A stretch of DNA of 60,000 nt, taken from assembly GCF_964204645.1 (NCBI RefSeq), contig NC_134028.1, positions 16,979,263 to 17,039,262 on the forward strand, in the 5' to 3' direction. A program made the translations under genes and the position numbers. Positions 1 through 12,474 of the stretch are shown here, piece by piece. The stretch comes from Tubulanus polymorphus (lineage: Eukaryota; Nemertea; Palaeonemertea; Tubulaniformes; Tubulanidae). Below the pieces are notes generated by a model. It did no database searches. It was not told the origin of the DNA and worked only from the letters and a program-made list of their open reading frames with translations. How positions within the stretch are numbered: position 1 is the first letter of the stretch; each line of letters begins with the position of its first letter.

Positions 1-1640
1 GGGGTCTGCCGGTCAGCCGTTAGACGAGAATCTGCAGAGACTGAGTTCCAGTCGGGTGCTGGCACTGTCGCCGATTTTTTTCCCTCCCCTCCTTAAGCAT
101 TAATCGCCTTAATCATGGGGCATTACCCGTCCTATTCCACGAGAAGTATTATCGATCGACGATCGATCCCTCTAGTATTAAAATACGGACATTAGGTATT
201 ATTCTAACGAGTTTCCACGTCATTGTGATGCTGGGACTGGGACACAGCGAGGACTATTCCTCTCTGTCTCCCAGTCGCTCAAAATACCTCACGCTTGAGT
301 TCTAATTCGAGTTAGATGATAATCAGGCAGCTAAGCCGTTTGACTTTAGTAATTCGCCGGCGGGACCTAACCGTTTCGGCTATATCCGCCTCGCGTTTCA
401 ACCATTTATGCAATGCAATCGTTGTAGAGTCGAATTTTATTCGGGGTCGCCTAGGCCTCGTTGCATTTATTTCCGCGGGCGATGTCGCGTGCGGTCCTTA
501 GTCTTTTTATAAAACTTGAGTTGAGAGAGAAGGGTGAGGGAATATCATTTTTGACGGTATTTTATTTCGTTGGGTCACTTGACCCCCCTTGAGTTTCGGA
601 ATTTGTCGGGTGACGATCAACCATGCTGCCAGTGGTAGTCCAGGTCGAAACCAAGTCTCCCCTTGATGTCTTACTGCCTAAGAGGACCAGAGATGAGTGT
701 CCCGAAGAAAGAATGGCGGACCAGGGAACTGATCAGTCCCTGCGTCGGACCACCAGTGAAGGCGAATTCCAACCAAGATGAAGAAACCCTGTAGTGGTAG
801 TTCAAGAGGAGGCATTATCGAGTCGGTCCTTGGCCGGGTTCAGATATTGGGATCTGCTCATCGTCACCGACATTTCCGCTTCGGACTCAAGCCTTTTAAT
901 TATTTGACTCTCATAGTTCAACCCCCCCCCCCTTTTCTCTCTCTCTCTCATTTTTGGGTGTGAGCCTAATCGCGCCTTCGTACAATATTACATCCGTGGA
1001 ACATGATTAGTTCTACGAGCCGTCGTTATGCCTAAGGACCAGTTTATAAATGTTATAAACGTCCCTTGTTCCTGGGGATTTTTGAGAGTACATATATTTT
1101 ATTACGAGTATTGGGAGATTGCTTTGATCTTGAGTGACGAGCAACACCCCGTTCTTTTAATCCGTTGTTGAGCTGAATAAACATGGCAATCGTTAATTTT
1201 TCACGAATAACGGTCTTATGTCTTATTTTGAGTGGATATCTGAGTCTGAGTCAGTTCGACCTGTTTCGGGAACAACCTTGGAACGAGGACGCGCTACCAT
1301 GGAAACGAAAGGATTCCGAGTTGTTGATGATCGCCTTCAAGTTAAGGACGATTGGACCCGAAGACCCACCTAGAATCGATAGGAGGCACGACGTGTAGAG
1401 GGGATCCCCGACGAAGTTATTTGGCCCGGCCCGTGCGTTAGGGAGGCCAAGCTGTAGACCAGTACTGAGCAGCGGTATATTGTCTGGCGCAGCCGTTGTG
1501 AGAAAATCTAGCCCGGAGAGCCAGTCGGTTACTGTGCCCGGCCTATTCGGTTACATTTTCTTTTATATTACTAAAGACGTTTCACAAATTGATAGTGTCT
1601 CACAGTCGGATGGAATAATAGGATATATAACTGTCATATC
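1..1640. other. GC-richer unassigned segment, possibly an LTR fragment
   Basis: No long open frame is present. The base composition is clearly richer in G and C than the AT-rich DNA that follows from about 1,640. An AATAAA-like signal lies near 1,173. A primer-binding-site-like string (TGGCGCAGCCGTTG) lies near 1,485, which would fit the end of a 5' LTR of a Ty3/gypsy-type element followed by its tRNA primer site. No gag or pol reading frame follows and no second LTR copy was seen in the window, so the LTR reading is only a guess. A polypyrimidine run (C10 then CT repeats) sits at about 918-950. Confidence 0.25.
1183..1398 (+). CDS. possible small secreted peptide ORF (71 aa)
   Basis: A 71-codon frame opens at an ATG in a good Kozak-like context (AAACATGG), ten bases after an AATAAA-like string. 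The first 28 residues look like a signal peptide: a short polar start, then a hydrophobic stretch (TVLCLILSGYLSLS). The rest is hydrophilic and contains basic pairs (KRK, RR) that could be processing sites. I do not recognise a family. The length is within what chance gives in GC-richer DNA, and the segment may be part of an LTR, so this is a weak call. Confidence 0.15.
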   Translation: MAIVNFSRITVLCLILSGYLSLSQFDLFREQPWNEDALPWKRKDSELLMIAFKLRTIGPEDPPRIDRRHDV

Positions 1641-3104
1641 ACTAGTAAGTGTCATATAAAATAAAAGTTTTAATTTTAGATAGAAAAATGAAGTTTGTTA
1701 GTGTTTTGTAAGGTCGCCGTGTGTGGAGCCAGCGGCCATTTATCTTTTTAAACGTATCAGTACCAAGACATTTTGTCTCGGATTTATTGCAGAATAACGA
1801 ATGAAAACACAAATATACTATCAAAAACCCCAGCAACTGTATCCCAAGCCCATCGGCGAGTGCCTGTGAATAGATCGTGAAAACCTGTGAAAACGTGTTG
1901 CTTAACAATGGCAATATGGCTGCCACCGCGCAGGGGTGCTTGGGAGTTTAATTGAAATAAATTATTTAATTATTAATAAGTTTTATGTCTGCATTTTAGT
2001 TCTATTAGAATTAAAAAATAATCGTGTTAAGTGATATTTAATTAGCAAAAAAGACATTTCGATTTTTCAAGAAGTGGATTTTGAGAATCTGGAAGATTTA
2101 AGAATTGAAAATGGCCACAATCCACCAATAATGCAGACAATGGTTATGCCAATCTACTCATCCGATATGAACTTGACCAATCACAAAAATGTTTAATCTG
2201 TTTTGCAGCCACAGCTCATTGATGGAAATAGATGATCCTCTCCACACAAATGCTGAGGTGAACCATCGTGGGGCTGTTACTACTATTATGGTGTTCTCCC
2301 TCAAAGCTGGATCCACATCAACTGTTTTGACTGGATTGTTGGATCAGTTGAATTTACTGTTACTGAGAAGCGGTTCTACGCAGTTCTAATTAGCCTATTT
2401 TCAAAAGATTTTCTCTATGTCCGGAGGTGAACAAATATTACTGCCCTGTATATAAGACATTATTCAAAAAACTGCAGGTATGATACAAATGTTCATTATG
2501 TGATATACAGTATGATAAGGCAACATTAGAGGAAAAAGGACATTTTTTGTGTACATGCCCGTTAATGAACAACTGAAAAGACTCCTCGGCTAAGAAGAGC
2601 TAGCTAGCAAAATTAATGAATGGGCCTACAAGGAAAGCATAACACTTCGAGCTGGTGACAGCAATATATTCAACATTTTTCATAAATAACATTGTAATTC
2701 GGGGCTTGGGCAGTCCCCTAAGGCTCTAGTTATCTTGATAATAAATGAAAAATATCCAAAATTTTTTGTTCAGATCATGATTTTTGTGAAACAGTTTTTG
2801 GATTTATTCAAGGGGCAACAAAGACATGTGCTTCATTCATACAGGATCCAATCTAGTCAATACAGGACAAACAACATGACTTTTTTGACACGGCATCCTG
2901 GAAAAAACTACTAAATGAGGATCAAACAATTAAAATGAAAGGAGATTCCTTCAATTCCTCGAACATTACATGCACAATCTTACTTTTAATAAAATCATGT
3001 GAAGCTAAATGATGTAATTACAAATTTTATTGCAGTTTACAAAAGTGACCAATTATGAGAAACAAGGTACATGTATAATTTTTTAGCCTAGTACATGCAT
3101 CCAG
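1641..3104. other. no supported gene
   Basis: AT-rich DNA without a convincing coding region. A possible splice acceptor (TTTTGCAG) near 2,210 is followed by a short open frame to 2,389, but nothing in it is recognisable. Short fragments around 2,560-2,690 have protein-like codon texture without an extended frame, which suggests decayed mobile DNA. Confidence 0.4.
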
Positions 3105-3251
3105 ATTGCACGTGTATTTCAGAAGCCACATATGAATTTACACGTGTTTTTAAAATACACGTCCTAAGTTACACGTGTATTTCAAAATACACGTCAAAAG
3201 TACACGTGTAATTTCATATTACACGTGTATTTAGCTAAATACACGTGTACC
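3105..3251. repeat. cluster of palindromic CACGTG motifs
   Basis: Six copies of CACGTG lie at 3109, 3141, 3172, 3203, 3222 and 3242, most as TACACGTGTA. Two CACGTC variants lie at 3158 and 3190. Spacing is about 15-32 bases and the linkers are themselves repetitive (ATTTCAAAATACACGT-like), so neighbouring copies can pair in inverted orientation. CACGTG is the canonical E-box, but no gene start is visible nearby, so this may simply be a short palindromic satellite. Confidence 0.7.
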
Positions 3252-6200
3252 ATTTTCATAAGGGATCCTACCAGGCCTTCGTTATGCGACCGGTTGACGA
3301 TTTTGTTATACAAATATGCTGTTTCATGTATTGTTCATTTTGATGAAAAAGGTATGGCTGATTTATTAATGGATAGACAAATAAATGAATTTAGACTCGG
3401 ATATTGCGAAATAAGTCGACGCTTTCGTAACAAATATATACTCCACACTAATCTGATACAGTATTAGTGGGTCATGTTTTTATACGAAACTGATCCATAG
3501 GACCATTACACACACACACATACACACACAGTCCCTCGAATATTGGGTTTTCAATGTGTTATAGCCCATTGCATGCCATTCCACATGATAGATAGAACGA
3601 CCATTTGAGACCTGGGACTCACCACCAGCAGAGAATTCGGGGCACGACAGACCTTATTGGGTCTTGTATAAAACTTAAATAGCATACCGGTATATCGGGT
3701 ACCCGGTATATGATTTCGAGACCAACAGAACGGTGTGTTTCCTTTGTAATAGTCATCTCCATACACCCCCGATACACAACCAGCCTCGCACCCTCCGATA
3801 CACCACCGGCCTCGCAAACAGCCGACGCTTTTCAAAAATACCGAACGCGAACGCCTAGCTACTCGATCAGGGACGTGCCACCTGCGACCGTAAAGCGACA
3901 TGCCGCACCAATAATTGAATAACCCAAGACGCCATAATAAATGTTATTCTGCATTTAAGGGGGGGGGGGAGTATCAAATTAGTCCGAATTGCAAACAGCA
4001 GCATTTTGTTCTGAGGCACAAATACGGTGATATTTAAATCAGTTGGGATTTTCTGTGTACGGGCCACATGCAACAAGAACAAGTTTGAGTTTGGTCATAT
4101 ATGAGCTGTCCAATTTAAGTTGTTGTAAGCATAGCCCTTTGACAGTGAAATGCCACAATAATAACCACTGAGATAGTCTTAGCTAAAGGATTGCTTAATA
4201 GATGTCGAATAAACACTATAATCCGTGTATACTGTAGATAAATGAAGAAATCCTACACTTCAAATTTAAAATTATACGATCAAATTTATTACTATGAAAC
4301 CACAGCCATCATCAGGTGGAATGACCAGAAAAACAAGTGTTTACGGTAGGCGGCCGCACTGAACCAGGCAGGTTTTTTTCATGAAAGTTGCCCAGTAAAC
4401 GGATTTAAACAAATCTAAATCTTCGATCCAATTGAACCATTTGTTTTCGATTTTGATGAAGTTTTGACTCAATAGTATCAATCTTATACCCGGTACCTAA
4501 GATGACATTTTCATTACCAGGCGGATCTAGGAAATTTGGAAGAAAAGAAAATGTATTTTTAAAAAAATTAGCTCTTATGGCCTCTAGAAAATTGGTCAAA
4601 GTGGTCAAAATTAGCTCTTATGGCCTCTAGAATTCATCTAAGATGTGAATATTTAATCACGAATCCCCGATGTCGGCTGTGTATCCTGATATTACTGTAC
4701 GGTACATAATTTTATATATATTCATATGGTAGACTTTACTTACCTATTGGGACCTATATGGTTTCATACTAAAAATTATATATTCCATAGATTTAACAGA
4801 CTTATTGGGTGCCTCAAACTGCGGAAACATTATGTACAGGTCTATTGGGTCATCACCTTATGAGTCCCAAGTTTGAACTGCTTATTCAAATTAGTAAATT
4901 AAACATTATTTCGAGTCAAAGTTTAATGGTAGTGACGACCCAGAAGTGGTTCTAATCTCTTAAGAATTACAGTGATGGAGCTGTCGTCATAATGACGATC
5001 ACCTAATCGGATTTTACAATCTTAAAATTTCGTCTTGTACGTTTTCTGTAGCGCAGGTGATCAAGTCTTAGGATCAACTTCATTGTAACAAATGATTTCA
5101 AATATCAGAAGCCCAATGCGTTTAATGATTCAATTAAATGGTATCGTGCTGATTGGATGAAAGTGGGGGTAAATCATTGTATTGTGATCTTATTCTTTTT
5201 GAATTGGTCATTGGTGGTCAATGGTCAATTTATGAATCTTCAATGGCGAATCTTTTCTAGTTTCACACCAAACGCGGTATATCGTTCTCATGTTCGTGAA
5301 ATTGTAATTCGTCAGTAGTGGTCAGTGTTGGTCAGCTTATGAATTTGCAATGATGAATACTTGGTAGTTTGTAAACAAACATGGCTTGAGAAATTTCCGA
5401 TATTCGAAGTCTGAATCGTTCAGACTCGGGGATCATATCTCAATTGGTCAGTTTCTGACCATCACGGTGTCAGCATTGTGGTCGATAGCTTATATGAAAC
5501 ATTTGGAGATAACCAACGAAGGGGCCCAAAAGCACAAGCCAATTTCCAGTGATGTGATCTCTTTTTTATAATTTTCTTTGTCAGCATTTTAGTGGCTTCG
5601 TCCAAAAGTTCACGATTAGGCATTCTGTTGGAACGAATGCAAGATCGTATGAAATATTTTATCTTCATCCGATGACCAGCGCCTTCGTGTTTTCATTCTG
5701 CCTATTAAAAGAAAGAAAATTCATTTATTTCTATATTTGGTTTAGGTTAAAAAATGATACTTTGTTTCTCTGCAGCTGCCGGGAAATAGTGTAAATTCCA
5801 ATAAAATTTGTAATCAGTTCATTTCTATAGCTGCAGGGTCTATAATTGTATGCCTGATAGTGATTAGAAAAATAATGTACTGGGTAGATAGGCTGCAGGG
5901 TAAATTAACTTTAAGCTAGGTAGAGCGGAGAAACAAGGTATCATTTTTTTCCCTTAATTGACCAATTTGAATACATGACCTGTCAAATTATATAAAACAT
6001 ACGTGCACAGTCAAAGTGGGAGGCACTACTTGTTCAGGTACTTGAGCTATTTAAATTAACCTTTTTGAAAGTAAGCTACCTGGGTAGGGATATCAAAATT
6101 GTGACATTGAAACTCGGGAAGTGCACTATTATATTGTTTGTATATTAAACATCGCCTCAGCCTGGCAGCATATCGAAAAAGGTATAACCTTTAAACTTTA

Positions 6201-6429
6201 TATATTCTTTATGATATACTAGTAACACTAAACTGCTTTCAAATGTTATTACGGTTAATTTCAACCATTGATATTTAGCACTGCTTGGTGGCCATGATGA
6301 ATAATGCATCCCTGTAAAACTTGATGTACATGTTCATAGGGACATAATCTGCAACTTTGCACTACATCATAATATTGAATTTCGACCCGAGAATAATCTG
6401 AAGAATATGTATTGGTTATGTTTTAAATT
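3252..6429. other. no supported gene; simple repeats
   Basis: AT-rich DNA with no recognisable coding region. A (CA)n tract lies at about 3,507-3,530 and an 11-base G run at about 3,959-3,969. Several open stretches on both strands (for example 3,551-3,901 minus) have no recognisable features. The string GGTCAGT/GGTCAATG recurs around 5,210-5,340 as short imperfect repeats. Confidence 0.4.
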
Positions 6430-7045
6430 ACAATTGCTCATGTGACCTTGAAACTCAGGACGGCCATGTTGCATCCGATTGACCCAAAATCTCTCTCATG
6501 CTGACGCACCCTTCAGGAATGCAATCTGATAGATCAAGCAGAGTGTCCTCAATATTTCCCTTGAAAACTTCAAAAATAAGTAAAAAATGCTGATTTCAGC
6601 AAACAAAAAATGGCCGCCAGTCAACCATGTTGATTCTGACTGAGCTAGTATTTTGGAAAAAAGTGTATCTAGGGTAGATACATGTATATAAATACATTAT
6701 ATCAATTGCATTAATATATTTTTAGAAATGATATAGGGCCTATTACATTTTATAGATTATAGATTGTACCTATCTATTGGGTCAATCAAACAGTTGGTTT
6801 CCTCTGTAATAACTAATACATTCCACATGATAGTTTGTACCGACCTGTTGGGCCCTAATAATACAAAATAATCCATATGATAGATTTGACCAGACCAATC
6901 TAACTGTGGGTTTACTGTGTTATAAATACATTCTATCATAGATTTCCCTCAAACGGGGCATGTGAAAAATAATATATATTCAGTATGAATATAGACTTTA
7001 ACAAACATATTGGGTCCCTCAAGGTGATTAGTAAGTACTTGGTGA
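6430..7045. repeat. direct duplication, copy A (~0.6 kb)
   Basis: This block is repeated in the same orientation at about 8,560-9,190. Shared landmarks in order are CCAAAATCTCTCTCATGCTG, a TCTAGGGTAGATACATGTAT string, the CTATTGGGTC words, TAATCCATATGATAGATTTG and the CTTTAACAAACATA segment. A shorter third copy of its first 140 bp lies at about 7,150-7,300. No coding potential was seen. Confidence 0.75.
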
Positions 7046-7360
7046 AATACCTGACAATCTGCAAATGTCAAGAATTACCATTACGATAGAGCATTTCATG
7101 CACTGGCACAACTTGCAATTTCTTGTGGTAATAACGTCACATTTTTTGGTACAAAAAGGTCACAGGACGGCCATCTTGTATCCGATTTTCCCAAAATCTC
7201 TCTCATGCTGACGCACCCTTCAGGAATACAATCTGATAGATCAAGTAGAGTGTCCTCAAAATTTCCCATGAAAACTTCAAAAATAAGTAAACTAGCAGTC
7301 CAGTGACACCATGCCAGGTAGTTTCAAATGCTCAACAATCTAACAATTTCAATATTCAGC

Positions 7361-7960
7361 GCCCCTGGTAACCAGATACAAAAACCAATGACCCTGAAAC
7401 TCACCACAATCAATTAGAATAAGTCAACAGCTACGATTTTGTAATTGATTGTGATAACAAAATATGCCTCGTTACCGATTTAATATGGAAATACTAAGTT
7501 ATTCTACTATTCAATGCCCCCTGGTGACCATATGCAAAACCCAATGACCTCGAAACTCACCACAATCAAAGAACATGTCATGAACTACAACTTTGCAATT
7601 GATCATGGTAACAAAATATGCCTAGATACCAATCTATAAGGAAATACTAAGTTATTCTACTATTCAACGCCCCCTGGTGACCATATATAATAACTCATGT
7701 CCTTAAAACTCACCACATACATAGACGATGTCATGAGCTATAACTTTGCAATTAATTGTGGTAACAAAATATGCATAGGCTCAGACATAATATAGAAATA
7801 CTAAGTTATTGTATTATTTAACGCCCCCTGGTGACCATATACAAAAACCGATGACCTTGAAGCTAACCAAAATCATAGAACACCTTATGAGCTACAACTT
7901 TCAATAGATTGTGGTAATACAATATGTTTAGGTATCAATATAATGTCGAAAATGGAAAAT
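7361..7960. repeat. tandem repeat of ~150-160 bp, four copies
   Basis: Four imperfect copies are marked by CCCCCTGGTGACCATAT-like cores at about 7,364, 7,508, 7,669 and 7,822, each followed by CAATGACC and AAACTCACCA. Copy lengths are about 147, 161 and 153 bases, with point differences and small indels. The first copy is the most diverged (CCCCTGGTAACCAGAT). The repeat lies between the two halves of the larger direct duplication. Confidence 0.7.
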
Positions 7961-8559
7961 TTTGATAATTAAGGGATAGGAGCACCCTTAATACGACCAG
8001 TCAAACTGCGCAGTTTTAATAAACCATCGTTTTTATATCCACTTTACACTGTATTGAAGGATTGCCAAAAAGTTTTCATTTTCGCATGTTGAAATGAGAA
8101 AAAATAAGCCATTTTTGAAATTCTAACAATATGCGTCCTGAGTTTCCATACCTACGAACCATTGATTTTTGATCATTTGATTATAATTTCAAATGGTAGG
8201 CGCGGAAACATATTGTTAAAATTGATTTACGGTCAACCCCCAATATCACAGTTTCACTGGTAGTATGAAGATCAAATTCAGGTATGTGTTCAAAAGTTTT
8301 AGAGAAATATCCCCAAAAAATTGACTTTCGTTCCCTAGTGGGCTAAAAAGGTATGAAATAACTAAACTGATTTACCATTGGTTGCGGAAAGTTGACTCAT
8401 ATCTACCATAAGACTCTCTCTATGTGATTCAACTACGGATTGATTGGAATCTTTCACACCAATTGTATCGAACTTGGTGGTCCATTTTCCTGTGAAAATT
8501 AAAAATATGAACATGCATAAGCAATTGAGTAGTGGTTGAAATTGAGACCGAAATTGATA
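7961..8559. other. no supported gene
   Basis: AT-rich DNA with no recognisable frame. The stretch at about 8,390-8,560 (a TGATTGGAATCTT string, then AAATATGAACATGCATAAGC) recurs at about 9,240-9,380, so it belongs to the same family of local duplications. Confidence 0.4.
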
Positions 8560-9190
8560 TTTTTTGGGTACGAAAAAAGGTCACAGGACGGTCATCTTGC
8601 ATCAGATTGACCCAAAATTTCTCTCATGCTGATGGAACCTTCGAGTACACGATCTGATAGATCAAGGTAATTGATCAGTGTCTTCAAAATTCCCTTGAAA
8701 ACTTCAAAAATGAGTAGGAAAGTGCTGATTTCAGCGAACAAAAATGGCCACCAGTCAACCATGTTGATTCTGACCAAGCTCATTTTTTGGGTACAAGATG
8801 TATCTAGGGTAGATACATGTATATAAATACATTAAATCAATTACATTAATATATTTCTATAAATGATAATGGGCCTATTACATTTTATAGATTGTACCTA
8901 TCTATTGGGTCCATCAAACAGCTGGTTTCCTGTGTAATAACTAATACATTCCACATGATAGATTGTACCGACCTATTGGGTCCTTTGTCTTATAGTACAT
9001 AATAATCCATATGATAGATTTTGCCAGACCAATCTAACTGTGGGTTTCCTGTGTAATAACAATACATTCTATCATAGATTTCCCTCAATTCGGGGATTCC
9101 TAGGTGATAAATTATATACATTCAGTATGATAGACTTTAACAAACATAGGGCCTAATGGGTCCTTTTAGGTGATTAGTTAGTACTTGGTG
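8560..9190. repeat. direct duplication, copy B (~0.6 kb)
   Basis: Second copy of the block at 6,430-7,045, displaced by roughly 2.1 kb in the same orientation and with clear point divergence. The adjacent unit at 9,215-9,440 is a further partial copy of 8,390-8,620, so the whole 6.4-9.4 kb segment appears to have grown by successive direct duplication. Confidence 0.75.
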
Positions 9191-9448
9191 GAAATGTCAA
9201 TGTCAATCTGTCATGTTGACTCATCTGTCATGTCTCTCCATGTGGTTAACCTGTGGATTGATTGGAATCTTCTACACGACTCGTACCAAACGCGGTGGTC
9301 CACCTTCCTATGAAAATAAAAAATATGAACATGCATAAGCAATTGAGTAGTAGGCCTAGTTGAAATTGAGGCCAAAATTGACATTTTTTTGGTACAAAAT
9401 AGGAAACAGAACGGCCATCTTGCATCTGAAAACATTCGGTTGGTTTTC

Positions 9449-9530
9449 ACGAGCTCGGTGATCTAGTGGGATGACGCTGCGCTAGTAATTTACTTGCCCG
9501 GGTTCGAGTCTCGCTCTAGCCGCTCTATTT
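9449..9530 (+). repeat. tRNA-derived SINE head (degenerate)
   Basis: The string GAGCTCGGTGATCTAGTGGG resembles a tRNA A box, and GGTTCGAGTCTCG at about 9,501 resembles a B box at tRNA-like spacing. The T-arm bases around the B box do not pair properly, so it is not a functional tRNA gene. A tRNA-like pol III promoter head of a SINE is the best reading. Its downstream body and tail were not delimited; the 63-bp minisatellite begins some 200 bases further on. Confidence 0.5.
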
Positions 9531-9724
9531 TCTCTAACTCTGTTCTCTACACTTTCCTTGAATTTTCTAAATTCTGATTAAATAGCGGAACTAAATGTCG
9601 CAGCCGAAACACTCCAATCCCTCTTAGGGGACCGGCGGCTGCTGTTCAGGGTCGTTCTGCTTTTGCCCGGAACTTGTTGCCAAGACGTCCCCTTCTACTT
9701 CCACTCTCTGTAACAGTAAAACGG

Positions 9725-11640
9725 TCAATGTCGGTCGACGTCGGTCCTCGCGTTGAGAACGGACAACAGTGCTTAATTCAGTGAACTCCCTACACAAACG
9801 TTATCGGTCGTTGTCGGCCCTCGTGTTGAAGACACTAGACTCGTCTTTCCCACGCGAACAATGTCGAGAGACGTCGGTTCCCGCGTTGAGAACCGAACGG
9901 CGGCGTTCTCTTAAGCGAACGTGAACGGTAGACACGTCTCTCTCGCACAAACGATGTCAAGCGATGTCGGTTCTCTCGTTGAGGAACGAACAGTAACGCG
10001 CCCTTAGCGAGCTTCTCGCACGATCGATCTCGGTCCTCCCGTTGAGGAACGAACAGCGGCGTCTCCTTAACGAGCTTCTCGTACGATCGATCTCGGTCCT
10101 CCCGTTGAGGAACGAACAGCGGCGTCTCCCTAGCAAGCCTTTTGCACGATCGAAGTCGATCCTCTCGTTGAGGATCGAACAGCGGCGACTCCTTAGCGAG
10201 CTTCTCGTACGATCAATTTGGAGACATCGGTCAACATCGGTCCTCTCGTTGAGGGTCGAACAGCAGCGCGCCATTAGCGAGCATCTCGCACGATCCATGT
10301 CGGTCCTCCCGTTGAGGATCGAACAGCGGCGTCTCCTTAACGAGCTTCTCGCACGATCGATGTCGGTCCTCCCGTTGAGGATCGAACAGCGGCGTCTCTT
10401 TAGCGAGCCTTTCGCACGATCGATGTCGGTCCTCCCGTTGAGGATCGAACAGCGGCGTCTCCTTAGCGAGCTTCTCGCACGATCAATTTGGAGCAACGTC
10501 GGTCCTCCTGTTGAGGAACGAACAGCAGCGCGCCCTTAGCGAGCTTCTCGCACGATCAATTTGGAGCAACGTCGGTCCTCCTGTTGAGGAACGAACAGCA
10601 GCGCGCCCTTAGCGAGCTTCTCGTACGATCGATCTCGGTCCTCCCGTTGAGGAACGAACAGCGGCGTCTCCTTAACAAGCTTCTCGCACGATCGATCTCG
10701 GTCTTCCCGTTGAGGAACGAACAGCGGCGTCTCCCTAGCAAGCCTTTTGCACGATCAAAGTCGAGCGAAGTCAGTCCTCTCATTGAGGATCGAACAGCGG
10801 CGACTCCTTAGCGAGCTTCTCGCACGATCAATTTGGAGCAACATCGGTCCTCTCATTGAGGGTCCAACAGCAGCGCGCCATTGGCGAGCATCTCGCACGA
10901 TCGATGTCGGTCCTCCCGTTGAGGATCGAACAGCTGCGTCTCCTTAACGAGCTTCTCGCACGATCGATGTCGGTCCTCCCGTTGAGGATCGAACAGCGGC
11001 GTCTCTTAAGCGAGCCTTTCGCACGATCGATGTCGGTCCTCCCGTTGAGGATCGAACAGCGGCGTCTCCTTAGCGAGCTTCTCGCACGATCAATTTGGAG
11101 CAACGTCGATCCTCCCGTTGAGGAACGAACAGCAGCGCGCCCTTAGCGAGCTTCTCGCACGACCGATGTCGAGCGATGTCGGTCCTCTCGTTGAGGGTCG
11201 AACAGCAGCGCCCCTTAGCGAGCTTCTCGCACGATCGATGTCGATCCTCTCGTTGAGGGTCGAACAGCAGCGCCCCCTTAGCGAGCTTCTCGCACGATTG
11301 ATGTCGAGCGATGTCGGTCCTCTCGTTGAGGAACGAACAGTAGCGCGCCCTTAGCGAGCTTCTCGCACGATCGATGTCGATCCTCTCGTTGAGGGTCGAA
11401 CAGCAGCGCCCCCTTAGCGAGCTTCTCGCACGATTGATGTCGAGCGATGTCGGTCCTCTCGTTGAGGGTCGAACAGCAGCGCGCCCTTAGCGAGCTTCTC
11501 GCACGACCGATGTCGAGTGATGTCGATCCTCTCGTTGAGGGTCGAACAGCAGCGCGCCCTTAGCGAGCTTCTCGCACGACCGATGTCGAGGGATGTCGGT
11601 CCTCTCGTTGAGGAACGAACAGTAGCGACTACTTCAGCGG
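9725..11640. repeat. 63-bp minisatellite array, open on both strands
   Basis: The array has roughly 25-30 units built on GTCGGTCCTCCCGTTGAGGA, then TCGAACAGCGGCGTCTCC, then TTAGCGAGCTTCTCGCACGA. Most units are 63 bp; some carry insertions such as AATTTGGAGCAAC or a repeated GATGTCGAGC. Because 63 is a multiple of three, long frames stay open on both strands: a plus-strand frame of 165 codons from 10,042 and a minus-strand frame of 179 codons ending at 9,957. Both are highly basic (RNEQRRLL or RARSSLRRRRC). Units at 9,725-9,940 are the most diverged. I treat the frames as a consequence of unit length, not as proven genes. Confidence 0.85.
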
Positions 11641-12360
11641 ACGCGTACGGTGGACACGCCAGCACACTCCGCCTAGGAAGACTCCAACCCCTGCTCCTGA
11701 GAACTAGAGATTAAAATAAAAAGCATAGACTGATAGAATATGCCAGTAGTTTTATTACGACTCCCCTCTGCCTGCGGACTACCACCCGGACCCAAGATGG
11801 CAGCACCATCCAATACCCGACTGTACAAGTTAAACTACCTACCACATAAACACTCAGCCGTATACGACACGTTACTTGATCTTGGTCTTATATTTTCCAA
11901 CTAATCCTTAGTTATGCCATCCAATATAAGCCTAAAAGTTCCACCATAGACCTAGGCCTATCTCTTCACAATCACACCCCCAAGATAAATTGGCTGTGAC
12001 TGTGTAGGACTACCGATGCCGACCTGATTACACCTGCGGTAGGCCTAAAAGCCTGAATTAAAATATCATGCCAAAACGAAATCAAGAGTAAAAGTCGCCC
12101 CAAATATGTCCGGTTTGTTTAGGCCTACTACGGTCCATGGGTGTATTGTTCGGCAACTGTTCAGTGACATAGAATTGGCCTACTGAATTGAATTATTCAA
12201 AGAACATTCAATGAATCTATTGTTAACGTTAGGCTAGTTAACGATAGCCTAACCTGTCAGTGGTTCTTCTTCTTCTTCTTCCGATATCTGTCAACATCAA
12301 CTGGTTGATGAAACACAGTGTATAGGTGTGCGCAAATAAATATATACAGACATTACTAAT
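11641..12360. other. no supported gene
   Basis: The segment after the minisatellite becomes AT-richer. An AAATAAAAAGC string lies near 11,715, and a (TTC)n-like run lies near 12,265-12,280. No open frame or RNA gene was recognised. Confidence 0.4.
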
Positions 12361-12396
12361 AAATTTAGTATTAATATAATAATAATGATAATAATG

Positions 12397-12463
<67 letters not shown>

Positions 12464-12470
12464 GAGTTTT
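12361..12470. repeat. (AAT)n microsatellite, 3' tail of a LINE
   Basis: About 100 bases of AAT repeats, interrupted by ATG at the left end, directly follow the stop codon side of the minus-strand reverse transcriptase fragment. Read on the minus strand this is an (ATT)n tail, as found at the 3' end of many non-LTR retrotransposons. Confidence 0.8.
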
Positions 12471-12474
12471 TAAG

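Noticed and set aside
3551-3901. 116-codon minus-strand frame
   Set aside because: No domain, no splice context, and overlapped by an equally open plus-strand frame; treated as chance.
9449-9530. Functional tRNA gene
   Set aside because: A and B boxes are present but the T-arm and acceptor stems do not pair. Called a SINE head.
10042-10539. 165-codon plus-strand frame and the overlapping minus-strand frames in the 63-bp array
   Set aside because: They arise from a repeat unit divisible by three, open on both strands at once, with no start context, domain or intron signal. Kept only as a repeat.
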